From Gentiana macrophylla (Eukaryota; Streptophyta; Magnoliopsida; Gentianales; Gentianaceae), in the NCBI GenBank assembly GCA_026214975.1, contig CM047815.1:65727852-65791851 (forward strand): DNA of 64,000 bases, read 5' to 3'. Shown piece by piece: positions 33,950 through 45,341 of the stretch. Both the position numbers and the translations under genes were made by a program. Under the pieces are notes generated by a model, which saw only the letters and a list, made by a program, of their open reading frames with translations, made no database searches and was not told the DNA's origin. How positions within the stretch are numbered: the first letter of the stretch is position 1; each line of letters starts with the position of its first letter.

Positions 33950-34135
33950 AAAGATAGAACAATACAACTATTTACAACCACACAAGAGTGGACTAACACG
34001 CCACGTGTGAGTATAACTTTTCCTAAAGAAGAAAACTACGCTAGAGGACTAATTTGTCTCAAGAAGGATTCGAACCTGAGACCTCTCAAGACTTTAGCTC
34101 TAGCCACTTGAGTTAGTCCTCATCGGCACATGTTT
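33950..34135 (-). mobile_element. tRNA-derived SINE
   Basis: On the minus strand, TAACTCAAGTGGCTAGAGC (A-box region) is followed by AGGTTCGAATCC (B box, about 34053-34064) and then a non-tRNA body. Polymerase III box order and spacing fit a SINE. The target duplication was not found. Confidence 0.6.
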
Positions 34136-34156
34136 AATTTTTAGGGGAGTGTCTGA

Positions 34157-34157
34157 C

Positions 34158-34196
<39 letters not shown>
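34157..34196. repeat. (ATT)n microsatellite
   Basis: About 13 uninterrupted ATT units. Confidence 0.95.
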
Positions 34197-34201
34197 GGTT
34201 A

Positions 34202-34232
34202 CTAGCCGTTTACGCGTGCGATGCACAGCGGG
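34202..34232 (-). mobile_element. Helitron 3' terminus (minus strand)
   Basis: Read on the minus strand: CCCGCTGTGCATCGCACGCG, then TAAACGG and CTAG followed by T. A GTGC-ATC-GCAC hairpin near a CTAG|T end is the Helitron 3' signature. The rest of the element would extend to the right, through the nested block; its 5' end is not established. Confidence 0.5.
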
Positions 34233-34503
34233 AGAGTATAAATATATCTGAATCTATATTATATATATACAATTTTACACACATTAAAAGATAATACCTC
34301 CGTCCCAAAATACTCCCTCCGTCCTGTAATATGTCATTTTGGCTTTTTAGCAGTGTCCCAAAAAATAAGTCCTTCTCACAAAACAATACAATTTTAAATG
34401 CATTTTTTTCACTTTCACACAAAACATTGTAATATGATTAGTCAGTCTCAGAAAACAATACAATATTTTGCATTGAAATATTAAAAAGTATCTCATTTAT
34501 TAT

Positions 34504-35098
34504 TGACGATGACAAATTGTGTCACCTTAATAATCTGGGCCCTAATATAAATCTAGTGATGAATACACACAAAACCCTAATGCCTAAAAGAGTGCGGTAG
34601 AGGATTTTAGTATTTACGGCTGAGTCTAAGACTGTATCTTAGATTGCCTACGTATCCTGTTAGGTTCCAGGAATCAAGCCTTACGTAGCTCCTGGATTGG
34701 GATATTTATAATAACAATACTTGCCTAAACCCTAAAGTTAAGTCGGCTTATGTTATTGTCATCTTTACCCTTTAATGGGCCTTAAACCCTTGCCCAAGCT
34801 ATCGCTGTTAATGGGCTTGGACAGCTGGTGCGGACTCTGTCCTCGAGGTCGATATTCCGACCTGCGGTAATCGACCATGAAACTTATTGTCTCTACATCG
34901 CTAGTTTGGTGTGGACTCGCCCTATGGACTTGTCGTCTCACACCGCTTTCGATAGTCGATCGTCGTAGCCTGGAGTCTACTAGATGGCCTTAGCCTCGAG
35001 CACTGGCATCGGCATGAATACCTTGGTGTTTTATCCATAATGTAGTCTTAGGACCAATCGATGAGCGACACGTGGAGGAGTGAAACCCTGTATCGTCA
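34504..35098 (-). repeat. 3' LTR of the Tat element
   Basis: 595 bp, TGACGAT...ATCGTCA, the counterpart of 54809-55402. It contains TTGCCTACGTATCCTGTTAGG. Confidence 0.95.
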
Positions 35099-35115
35099 TA
35101 AGCCCCCCAGACTTG
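35099..35115 (-). other. Polypurine tract of the Tat element
   Basis: Minus-strand AAGTCTGGGGGGCTTA directly abuts the 3' LTR, the site where plus-strand DNA synthesis is primed. Confidence 0.8.
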
Positions 35116-35364
35116 AGAGAGGCGACTCTCGTTGTCCGAGGTCGAGTCTGTCACATGAATCGTCTTCGAGTTGGGTTTTCCTTTGGGCGGAAAAAACCCG
35201 CCTTTTCACAACCCTAACTGCCTGTGGCCACGTGGCACGATATCCTGGCACACAAACGCTTCGTATCCCGCGAAACGCGTCACTGCCTTGATTGTCGCGA
35301 TTTCCAAGGGTTATAACTCCCCATTATCCCCTGTCTTTTCAAATCATTTGCAAATCTTTGCTAG

Positions 35365-35377
35365 CATATATAAAATG
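35365..35377 (+). promoter_or_regulatory. TATA box for the antisense gene of the Tat element
   Basis: CATATATAAAATG lies about 115 bases upstream of the proposed ATG at 35491 and points into the antisense gene. It is outside the LTR, so the antisense gene appears to have its own promoter. Confidence 0.55.
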
Positions 35378-35490
35378 AGAGGAGACAGAAGTTGCAGCAG
35401 CTTCTATTTGTCATTCTCTTATCTCAAACTCCAAAACGCAAAGTAAGCTTCTTTTCTCTTAGTGTTGTTCGTCTTTTCTTTGATTTATCC

Positions 35491-37742
35491 ATGTCCATTA
35501 GCAGTAGTGCCACTGTATCGGATAGGGGTAGTGAAACGCCAATTCGCAGCCAATCTCCGGCACCTGTCACTTCTGATTCTCTTCTCCGGCGAGACTCCGG
35601 TGAGCCTACAGCTTTCTCCCCTCCTGTCCCTAACCAACCTAAGAAGTTAGTCACTAGGATGGATGGGAAAGGTGCCAAGGGGTGCCTCAGCACGCTTTCT
35701 TCTGAGGAAATCACCCGACTTTGCCGAAAATATAACATTATCTGCCCCCACTCGAAGCTCGACTTCCTTCTGGCCTGCACCGATTTGCTGATGAGCCCCC
35801 AGAGGGATTTTGTGCTGTCTACGAGAACCAACTTGCGAGTGGATTAAGGTTTCCACTTTGCCCGGCCGTTCTCGCGATCCTCGACCACTATGAGATAAGC
35901 ATTTCTCAAATTGCCCCGAATGCCGTCAGGATTCTAATGGGGTTCATCATCGATTGTCGAGTTGCTGGAGTCTGCTTCTCGACACCTCTGCTTCGATATT
36001 ACTACCAGATTGCTGCTACACTGGATAAGCTGTGGTATACTTTCCAGAGAAGGGCGAACCGACACGAGTTCGTGACCAAGGGGCCTTCTTCTCACAGGGA
36101 GTGGAAGCCTCGATTCTTCTTTCTTCGACATGGCCTAGAGAACCCCTACGTAGGACAGTGGAGGTCGAGAGGCTCAAAGAAGGACAAATGGGGGAATGCT
36201 CCCATTCCAGGGGAGGCCCGACTGCTGGGTGGGCACAATTTCGAGGTGTGTACTCGAGACTTGAGTCTCCTCTATCACCTGGCCCACTTAGAGGATGCCG
36301 GACCGGTTCCGTACGCAAACCTTCACGCCCAAGATCAAGAGAATCGTAGGATGTTTTTCTTGGTTCTGCTGTCGTGTTTATTATTTTGTCTTGTCTAAAG
36401 TCTTATTATTTGTTGATTGAAACTGACTTGTTCTTTTCATTTTGCAGTGGGAAGGTTTTCCAAGGTCACCGATCCCACCCGGATTCCTCCGTCGGCGGTC
36501 GTGGCTGCCCCACCTGTCGGGGGTCGGGCTACTCCTGACTTGCCTGTGACTGAAGTCAGGGCGCCTTCTTCTTCCCGAGAGGGGGGTGCCTCTCAACCTG
36601 AAACAATCCCTGCTGCCGTCGAGTCCACAGCGCCGTCTGGGTCAACCGAGCTACCTCCTTCAAGTAGCGGCTTGACGGTCCGTTTTGGTTCTCTACGAGA
36701 TGAGGACGAGGAGGAGTTGATCGAGTTGGATCCGGTTGCCGAATTTCATGTCGAGGCACAGGCGCCTCGGACTAAGAAGAGGCCAACTGCTTCTGAGCTG
36801 GTGAAGGAGCAACATCGGCAGTCGAAGAGAGCCAAGGTTACTGAGGCCTCTCCCAAGCCGGAAGTCGATATAAACTGGGTCGGTGATGATTGTGCGGCCC
36901 TGGAGGATAAGGCCCTTGCTCATGCACTGCGGAAGTCGAATCGCCTCATAAGTCGATTGTATTACTCTTTTTCAAATGCTGATTTTTCTCGAGGCCTTTG
37001 CCTTGTCTTTTATTATCTGATATCTCGTTTTCTTTTGTAGAGTAACGTTCTCAGTCGAGAGGCTGCCCGAAGGCTGGCTAAAACAGGTGAGTCAGCCGAT
37101 GACCTGCGAAGAGAGAATGGTAGGCTGTTGGAGGACGTCGTTGCAAAGAGAGCCGCCATCTCCGCCATGAACTCTCAATTCGATGAGCTAAAGCACGAGG
37201 CGTCTGCCGAATGCCAAAAGTGGCAGGATAAGCTGACGGTTGCTGAGAAGGAGCTGACCCGACTGCAGGCTGAGAGGCGTGACCAGGGCAAGGAGCTGCT
37301 TAAGCTGGCCCAGGATTTCGAGAAGGTGCAAGGGTGGCACAAAGCTTCGTTGGAAGATGTGGCGAAGGCTCAAGCTGAGCTGGATCGAGCACGCGCGCAT
37401 GTCGAGACAGCTAGGACGGACGCGATCATGGAGTATCGGAAGTCGGCCAACCTTGATGCTGATCTAGAGGTGCTCATGCGCGCCTCGATGATGGGTGGCT
37501 ACACTCAGGCAGTGGATCAAGTGAGGACTGTCATCCTGGAATTCGATGTGTCGACCCTCGAGACACCAATATTCTACAATCCCGACTCGGAGGCGATATA
37601 CGATCGGTACATCGAAGAGTTCCAACAGGGAGAGTCTTTGGCCATCAAGTATGGTCCTTCTACTTCTGCTCCTGCTGTTGATCCGACTGCAGTTGATCCG
37701 ACCTCTGCCAATCCTGAGCCGACTCCTGAAGCCGACCCTTGA
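35491..37742 (+). pseudogene. Spliced antisense gene of the Tat element (putative gypsy-type transposon domain, PF04195-like)
   Basis: It runs opposite to gag-pol. Exon 1 (35491 to about 36350) has a Ser/Pro-rich start, LSTLSSEEITRLCRKYNI, then after a one-base frame break near 35795-35810 LASGLRFPLCPAVLAIL, ISISQIAPNAVRILMGF and a basic WKPRFFFLRHG stretch. A GT-AG intron (about 36350-36446, acceptor TTTTGCAG) leads to exon 2 (36447 to about 36955), rich in Pro, Ser and acidic residues. A second intron ends TTTTGTAG at 37040. Exon 3 (37041-37742) encodes a long coiled coil (REAARRLAKTGESADDLRRE, HEASAECQKWQDKLTVAEKE). Antisense ORFs between pol and the 3' LTR are known in some Tat elements (Retand-like); their role is unknown. 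The frame break may be a sequence error. Confidence 0.75.
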
Positions 37743-38143
37743 CTCTTTCTTTTGTTGACTTGGAAATTTGTAATGATATTGTTTGGAATCGACTTTGGCG
37801 GGTCTGTTTGACCTGGCCTTATCTTGTAATGACTTTGTCTTGCATTTGACTTGCTTTTGCAATTTGATTTTGCTATTCGAGTTTGCAATGTTTTTACTTC
37901 CTTTCTTGTTATCTTGTTCGTCTTGATATTTGGGTCTTTCTCTTGTCGAGCCTTTGGCTTTGTTCGCTAGTTCTTTTTTTTGGTGTTTGTATTGCCCCCC
38001 AAGTGTATTATGAACCTCAGGTTCTTATTACATTTGTGAGTTTGACTATGATCGACCCGCTTGCCTTAGCCTTTTTGTCCCATAGACTTATTCGACTTCC
38101 GGCTGAGCGTTTTAATTCGACTATGTAAACTGTCTCATGACTT

Positions 38144-38450
38144 GGCCTTTTCCGCCCTTTGGGCTCGTTTGGCTCTCGGTTGGGACAGGTGGCCCGTCTA
38201 TGCGAACCGTCCTTTGTCCAGGCCTTTTTCGCCGCTTGGGCTCATTCGGCTTTCGACTGGGACAGGTGGCCCGACTATGCGAACCATCCTTTGCTTCAGC
38301 CTCGTTCGCCTCTTGGGCTCGTTTGGCTTTCGGCTTGGACCTTTGGCCCGACCCTGCGAACCGTCCTTTGCTTCAGCCTCGTTCGCCTCTTGGGCTCGTT
38401 TGGCTTTCGGCTTGGACCTTTGGCCCGACCCTACGAACCGTCTCTATGCC
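38144..38450. repeat. 77-78-bp tandem repeat, four units, in the Tat 3' untranslated region
   Basis: Units start at 38144, 38222, 38299 and 38376, each GCCT(C/T)...CGCC...TTGGGCTCGTTTGGCTTTCG...GCGAACC. Units 3 and 4 are almost identical. Because 77 is not a multiple of three, all three plus frames look open, producing spurious overlapping ORFs. Tat elements are known to carry such variable tandem arrays between pol and the 3' LTR. Confidence 0.92.
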
Positions 38451-38715
38451 TTTGCATTCGTCGCCCATTAGGCTAACTTTGCTTTTGGCTTTACTGAGAT
38501 GTCCGACTTCCGGATTTCTCTACTCGTTGTCGATTGTTTTGCCCTTAACGTTTTCTATCACATTGGACTTATATTGTCTCGGCTATAAATCCTAACAAAC
38601 ACAAAAACATCTCGAGAAACATAAGTTTATTAGAATACTCATAAATTTGTCTCATAGACTTATTACAAAATTTAAAATCGAAAATAAACAAAAATTCGTC
38701 GAAGAACAGCTTATC

Positions 38716-40800
38716 TCAAACATAATATTTCCTCAGATTGTTGGCATGCCAATGTCGAGGAACCGTGGTTCCATTTGCTCGCCCAAGTTGATATGACCCT
38801 TTGGGGTGAACCTTCAGAATTTGATATGGTCCTTCCCAATTCGGGGTCAACTTTCCAATTGCCTCATGCCGACTTACTTCGTTCTTCCTCAGAACCAGAT
38901 CTCCGACTTTGAAGTATCTGTGTCTGACTCTTGAGTTGTAATACTGAGAGATCTTCTGCTTGTACCTTGCCATTCTGGCTGTGGCTATCTCTCTTCTCTC
39001 CTCGACACCATCCCTTTCTTGTCGGAGTTCGGGGTCATTTGTTTCAACGTTATAAGCTAAAACTCGAGGAGAAGGAACACCGATCTCGGCTGGTAACACC
39101 TCTTCGCACCCGTATACCAAAGAGAAATGAGTTTCTCCTGTTGATGAATTAGGAGCTGTCCTATATGACCATAGGATGCTCGGAAGTTGCATTGCCCAAT
39201 CTCGACCTTCTGACTCTAGTCTTTTCTTTAACCCCAGCTTGATCTGTCGGTTAGTTTGTTCAACTTGACCGTTTGCCTGTGGGTGAGCCAATGAGGTGAA
39301 TCGCTGGTCGATATGGTATTCACTGCACCATTCTCTAACTTTTCTATCTTCGAACTGGGTACCATTATCCGAGATCAGAGCCTTCGGAATGCCGTACCTG
39401 CATAGAATGTCGACCCACAAGAATTTTTTGATGGTTGCAGCTCGGATGTCGGGTAAAGCCTTAGCTTCTACCCATTTCGTAAAGTAGTCCACAGCAACGA
39501 CTACATATTTGAGATTTCCCGGGGCTCGGGGTATAGGTCCAACAATATCGACTCCCCACTGATCGAAAGGCCATGCTGACGAGATGACATTCATGTCTTG
39601 CGCTTGTTGATGAGAGACATTATCATGAATCAGACAAGAGTTGCATTTCTGGACAAGATTATTCGCATCTCGTTGCATCGACGGCCAGAAGTAACCGGCT
39701 AACTTACATTTTCGAGCCAGCATCCTGGCCCCACAGTGATTTCCACAGGCTCCTCTATGAATTTCTTCTAAGAGATATTCGCCTTCCGTCTCGGAAACAC
39801 ACCTCAACCATGGGCTTACGAAGGATTTTCGATAAAGGATGTCGTCGAAGAATGCGTATCGAGCTGATTGGAGATGAATTTTCCTGGATTGTATCTTGTC
39901 GGATGGTAGAATTCCGTCTTTGAAGTAAAGAGCGATCGAGTCCATCCACGTGGCCTGCTGAGTGATCGGCTGGGCCTCCGTCTCGATGTAACTCCTATCG
40001 GTCAATAACTCGACTAGAACCTTTTTACTCGACACAAAGTTCGATGCAAGCTTAGAGAGTGCATCAGCTCTTTCGTTTTGACTTCGGGGAACTTGCTCGA
40101 ACTGAACTGTTTTGAATTTAGGTATGAGGCTTTGGACCACTGCTAAGTAATTCTTCATGGTTTCTTCCTTAGCCTCATACTCCCCTTTCACGTGATTTAC
40201 TACCAATTGCGAGTCACTGTACACCAACAAATCCTCTACACCCAGCTTCAGAGCAAGTTTCAGACCAGTTATCATAGCTTCATACTCGGCCTCGTTGTTC
40301 GTCGCTTTAAAATCAAATCGAAGGGTGTATGGGAATTCTTCGCCTTTTGGGCTTACTAGAAGGAGCCCTGCTCCTGCCCCTTCCTTGCTCGACGCTCCAT
40401 CGACTTGGAGAGTCCATTTTTCCTCTGGATTTTGCTTCTCTTGATCGAGCTGGATGAAAATTTCTTCAGCTAAAAAATCTGCCAAGGCCTGTGCCTTTAT
40501 CGCAGTTCGAGGAACGAACTCGATGTCGTACTGGGCCATTTCTACCACCCACTTCGCCAATCGACCTGAGGTGTCGGGCTTTTCCAAAATCTGCTTTAGT
40601 GGTTGGTCAGTGACTACCACAATAGGATGAGCTTGAAAATAGGGCCTCAACTTTCTCGAGGCATGAACAAGACATAACGCTAACTTCTCGGCTGGTGAGT
40701 ACCAGACCTCGGGGCCATGTAACGCTTTGCTGACAAAGTAGATTAGCACCTGGCCATGTACCCCTCTCGAACTAGAACCGCACTCACTGCCTCCTCGCAT
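38716..40800 (-). pseudogene. Tat pol: RNase H, archaeal-type RNase H and integrase
   Basis: A 694-codon open frame. Residues about 15-112 are the end of the classical RNase H (IYFVSKALHG, VVVTDQPLKQIL). About 128-255 are the second RNase H (WTLQVDGASSKEGAGAG, TNNEAEYEAMI, LVYSDSQLVVNHVKG, ERADALSKLAS). Integrase follows: zinc-binding HRGACGNHCG...CNSC, then the core with GVDIVGPIP, LISDNGTQF and a VEQTNR stretch, and an RT-distal C-terminus ending NNLRKYYV. The start is set by a frame break at about 40800 and is not a true start. It is oriented opposite to the antisense gene. Confidence 0.9.
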
Positions 40801-40813
40801 ACCGCCAAATAAA

Positions 40814-41867
40814 CTAGCAACCTTTCCCCTTCTCGAGTGAAGTGAGGGTAGGTAACTCGGATAGATAGGTCTTCAACTCCTCGAAGGCTGTCTGACATTC
40901 ATTATCCCAATGAAAAGGACTGGCCTTGCGGAGGATCTTGAAAAATGGTAGTGCACGCTGTGTGGATCTCGATAAGAATCTGTTGAGGGCCGCCATCCGA
41001 CCAGTTAGCCTTTGTACCTCCTTTGTATTTCGAGGTGCGGGCATATTCTTCAGAGTGTCGATCTTGTCCGGGTTTGCTCGAATCCCGTCCTTCGAAATCA
41101 TGTATCCTAAGAACTTACCCGACCTGACCCCAAAGGTGCACTTCTTTGGGTTTAGTCTCATCTGCGTTTCCTCAATACTTCAAAACCTCTCGAAAGGTCG
41201 ACCAAGCATCGCTTTTCATAGATCGACTCTTGACGAGCAAGTCGCCTACACATACACTTCCATGCACCTACCAATTTGCTTTGCAAAGATCTTATTGATC
41301 GCCTCTCGGTATGTTGCCCCAAAGATTCTTCAATCCGAATGGCATGGTCACATAGCGTAGGTGCCGATTCGTGATAAACGCCGTTTTTTCTGCCTCTCGA
41401 GTGTCCATTAGAATCTGGTGGTATCCCTTATACGCATCTAAAAAGCCAAACACTTCAAAATCGATGGTGGAGTCTACCAACCTGTCGATTTTGGGCAACG
41501 GATATGAGTCTTCTGGGCATGCTTTGTTTAAGTCAGTGAAGTCCACACACATGCGCCAACTGCCATCGGGCTTCTTGACCAACACTGGGTTAGCTAGCCA
41601 TTCTGGATAGAACACCTCTCTTACTATCTGGGCTGCCAGTAGCTTTCCGACTTCCAACTCTATGGCCTCAAGTCGATCAGACGCAAAATTTCTCTTCTTC
41701 TGCTTGACTGGCTTCTTAGCCTGGTCAATTTCGAGCTTGTGAACTGCGATGTCTGTAGATAGCCCTGGCATGTCGGTGGCCTTCCAGGCAAAGACATCTC
41801 TGAACTCGATTAGCAAATCGATGAGCAACCGCCTCTCTTTCGAGGGAATCCAGACCCCGACTTGCAC
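40814..41867 (-). pseudogene. Tat pol: reverse transcriptase, with small frame breaks
   Basis: The N-terminal half (41867-41292) has FRDVFAWKATDMPG, DGSWRMCVDFTDLN, CPEDSYPLP, FGFLDAYKGYHQI and TMPFGLKN. The C-terminal half (41161-40814) has RLNPKKCTFGV, KFLGYMISKDGI and LTGRMAALNRF. Between them (about 41165-41330), which should hold the YVDD active site, several one- to three-base changes break the frame, mostly where CTG or CAG would be expected. Confidence 0.88.
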
Positions 41868-41924
41868 ACACTGATCGTCCTCTCCTTCCCAGAGTCGGAC
41901 GTTCTCAACCGCATCACTGGAAAC

Positions 41925-42398
41925 CTAGTTCTTCTCCTCCTCTTCCTCTGGAATCAGTTCCTCGATTAAGACTTGTTGAACTGCCATCTTCCTATTCATA
42001 ACGACGGAATTACAACTCCGCGCGGCTTCAACATCTCCTTTAACCTCGTGGGAACCGTTCCTGGTCGGGAACTTCATGCTGTTGTGGAATGTTGAAATGA
42101 TTGCTCGCAGGTCGAAGAGCGCAGGTCGCCATAGAATAACGTTATACGCAGATGGAGCTTTGACCACCACATAACTCAGCTCGATGGTCCTTCCCTTCTC
42201 CCCATCTCCGACTGTGGTGAGTAGTCTTATCGATCCCATAGGATGAACTGCCTGCCCCGTGAATCCAAATAGAGGAGATGCTATAGGAGCTAAGTCTTTC
42301 TCTTTCAACTTCATCGCCTGAAACGCCGAGTAGTATAAGATGTTCACTGCACTTCCATTATCGATACAGACTCTCGATACACGGGCTCGGCTAATCAC
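41925..42398 (-). pseudogene. Tat pol: aspartic protease
   Basis: VCIDNGSAVNILYYSAFQAM holds the Asp-x-Gly-Ser active-site motif in the form usual for Tat elements (DNGS). LLTTVGDGEKGRTIELSYVV and YNVILWRPALFDLRAIIST form the second half of the fold; the usual GRPxL reads WRPAL. It processes the polyprotein. Frame breaks separate it from gag and RT. Confidence 0.85.
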
Positions 42399-42586
42399 GG
42401 CCTCGATAACTAACCCTTCGCTATGACTCCTAGACTTTGGGATATCATCGCGAGGCGTAAAAAGCGACTTTCACTCTCGTGAATCAACTACTTGCGCCTC
42501 TCTCGAGCTACTAGCTCGGCTCTTCATTGGTTTGGTCTTTGTCACTCTCCCAGGACCGAAGATCGATAACATAATTAATCGGTCGA

Positions 42587-43061
42587 TTATCTTGTATCTG
42601 CTGTCTCACCAAAGTTGTCTCTGTTATTTCCATCCCGACTGAGATCGATTCCTCTCGAGGTGATCGATCTCTCCGTCTCTCGAGCGCCTCGACCTCGACC
42701 TCTATCTTGATCAGAATTTTTCCTTTTAAATTCTCCACGCCCTCTGGGCCCGTCATAGCGAGATCTGTCCACAACTTCGTCTAGCTTCCCTTCCTGGATG
42801 CAGACGTCAATGTCTTTTTTCAAGTCGATACAATCCTCTTTTGTATGACCTATATCTTCATGAAAGTCACAGTACTTGCTTGCATTCCTCTTTTCTCGAG
42901 GTTTCTTCAACGGTGGCAGGTTCCTCGCCAAGTTCTTTGAGAGCATGATCGATAACACCTCGGCTCGAGATCGATTAAGCGGAATAAAATCCTTATCACG
43001 CGAAGGTCCCTTCCTGCCCCCACTATATTTAGATAAACGCTTCTTCATATTCCATAGTTAG
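42587..43061 (-). pseudogene. Tat gag C-terminal fragment with zinc knuckle
   Basis: Begins in frame at about MKKRLSKYS, whose first codons overlap the edge of the nested copia array. It continues with DFIPLNRSRAEVLSIM, the knuckle YCDFHEDIGHTKEDC (C-x2-H-x4-H-x4-C type common in Tat gags) and an Arg/Asp-rich tail. The capsid part of gag is absent. Confidence 0.85.
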
Positions 43062-45341
43062 TGCATAGTCCCTAAAAGACAAGACACAAGACCGCTCGGG
43101 GTGATTCCTTTCTCCCATCCGGTTATAGTGTCTCAAAGGTTCAATGACTAAGTTTCCTTTCAATCGGGAAAGGATAATGGATATAAAGAAGTAACATAGC
43201 TTGTTCATGACGACCTTCGGGGTCTGATGAAAGATACGAGCTAGTAGGAGCTTCCGAGTAGTGACTTCTTGTCTGATAACTATTCAAACACTCCGGTAAG
43301 TTTATCCAAAATATTATGAGGTTTCTCTGCTTTCAACAGAGAGATAGAGTATTATATACTGTAAATGGGCCATCACATAGTCCTGGGGACTGATGCTCGG
43401 CTTTGCCTCATAGTGAAATATTTTCACTAAGTGAGAAACCGTTAAATTGCCTTATATAGTTTTTTAGACGTGCTACAATACACTGCTTAACTCAATAAAG
43501 ATATTGGAAGTGAAATAACGGTTTACATTGAAATGTAAGACCGAGAAGTCTACCTAGAATATGCTTTGGAATTAACGGATAATGAGTGGATTCGGTTCAC
43601 CCAAATTCCGTCAATATAAGCATTTAGCACATGATGCTTGATGGTTTGACTGGGAATTTCGCGTACACGTTCGGTCAGTGACCAATCGTTATATATCTTG
43701 TAGCATTGAGAAAAAGGTTCGTTATCAGATTCTTGACACCGGGAAGGGACAGTTATGATGTTGCATCCTTTCTGATAGAGTCTATGAACAACAAACCTTG
43801 AACCTTGGAGTACGGTTACTCAAGGTAGTTACTTACTGATTAGATCAAACCACATCCAACTTTGGTTGTTGGTGATGACACTAAATACTATTGAACTAAA
43901 TCGCAATTTCGATCCACCAAGAAAATAGTGGGAGTATGGTTTATCCATTACCCATTATGGGTTCTCATGGACTTTATGGTCTGCAGCTCGATCGATGACC
44001 TGTGGGCTCTCTTGTGAGTCATATAGGATTCTCGATAATAGAGGTTGGTTTACAAGCCATAACCCTGTGAATGGAGTTTGGTACTCAGGATATGTTCATA
44101 CTCTTGTAGAACCACCGAGTGTCTCAGCCCAAAGGGAGTAATTGGATCTACCTCGAAAAGAGTAGAATGAATAGGAAAGTTCATCTTTCAAGACAAAGCT
44201 TAGTGGTCTGGGGTGATTCCCTAAGACGTAGAGAGTTAATCGACTCTCTTACCACATAGTATTGCATGATTTCGTTCAAAAGCGTAAAATAGGGGTGATT
44301 CCTGAGACTTTTCATGCCGAACAAACGGAATCTGGATTCATTCGGAGAATGAATGGTCTTCGCTTAGAACCCATGACAGGATGACCGCCAAGGCTTATGT
44401 CCTTTGTGGATAAGAAGAAAACCTCTTGGTCATTAGAAGCCACCTGCTTCTAAAAACATGTGGATTTGACCAAAGATATTGATAAGTCTTTTGTAGACTG
44501 GATATCAATTTTAGTACAAGAGTGGAAATATATAAATTAGTGTTTGTGAAGGATAACACCGCACTAGATTGGAATCAACATGGGTGTGTTATCTCAAGTC
44601 GAATCGACAATACCACAATTCTCTGCAATGAGTTTTGGACAACATTCTCGAAGAGTTTGACTCGGTCGAATTCATTATAATCGATCCACGGGTTTCCCAT
44701 CCATCTTATTGGTTAAGATGATGCATCTGTGTATGCAACATTCAACGAGGAAGTTCTACCCTATGCCTCAGGAATGACTCTAAAATCTTTGGATCAAGAG
44801 AAATGGGATGGATTCTCTTTCTAGTAAGAGATGGTCGTTATTGAACGTCAACTTTGATCGAATCTTAGATTCGGCGGTTAACAAAGCAAGTTTAGTATGT
44901 CCTTTAGTATCTTGAAGAGAACGAGGAATAATATGCGGACATATTCATGTGTGAACTTGGATATGTGTGATACAATCGATTTTGACTTTAAGTCGATTGA
45001 GGATGATCGTTAAGTCGATCTCGGGCTCGTGTTTACTCGGTACCACATGATTTGATGGACCGTAACGTTTCGATTCTACGGATCGTCTCGAGCCGACAAC
45101 CTGACTAATCATTAAGACCCATGACATTTAGATGTAGGTACTCCCGAGTCACCGACCTATCCTACGACGGCATACTCGGAGTGTACTTTGGAATCAAATG
45201 GTTATGATATGCTTAATGGGTACTAGATTACGGATGGGTCTCCATTGCTTTAGAGCAAGTGGGAGATGTAGTTTGTTGTATTTTAAATAATAGGGTGTGC
45301 TCTAAAACAATTAATCACATGCTTTCGTGCAAGTGGGAGAT
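43024..45341 (+). mobile_element. Partial copia-type internal region, copy A (3' half)
   Basis: Homologous over its length to 50565-52890, starting at TATATTTAGATAAACGCTTC. It contains no recognisable gag-pol. It ends with the polypurine tract CAAGTGGGAGAT just before the LTR at 45342. The 5' end of this copy is cut where it meets Tat gag. Confidence 0.85.

Noticed and set aside
38137..38595. Three overlapping plus-strand ORFs as a protein gene
   Set aside because: They are three frames of a 77-bp tandem repeat whose length is not a multiple of three.
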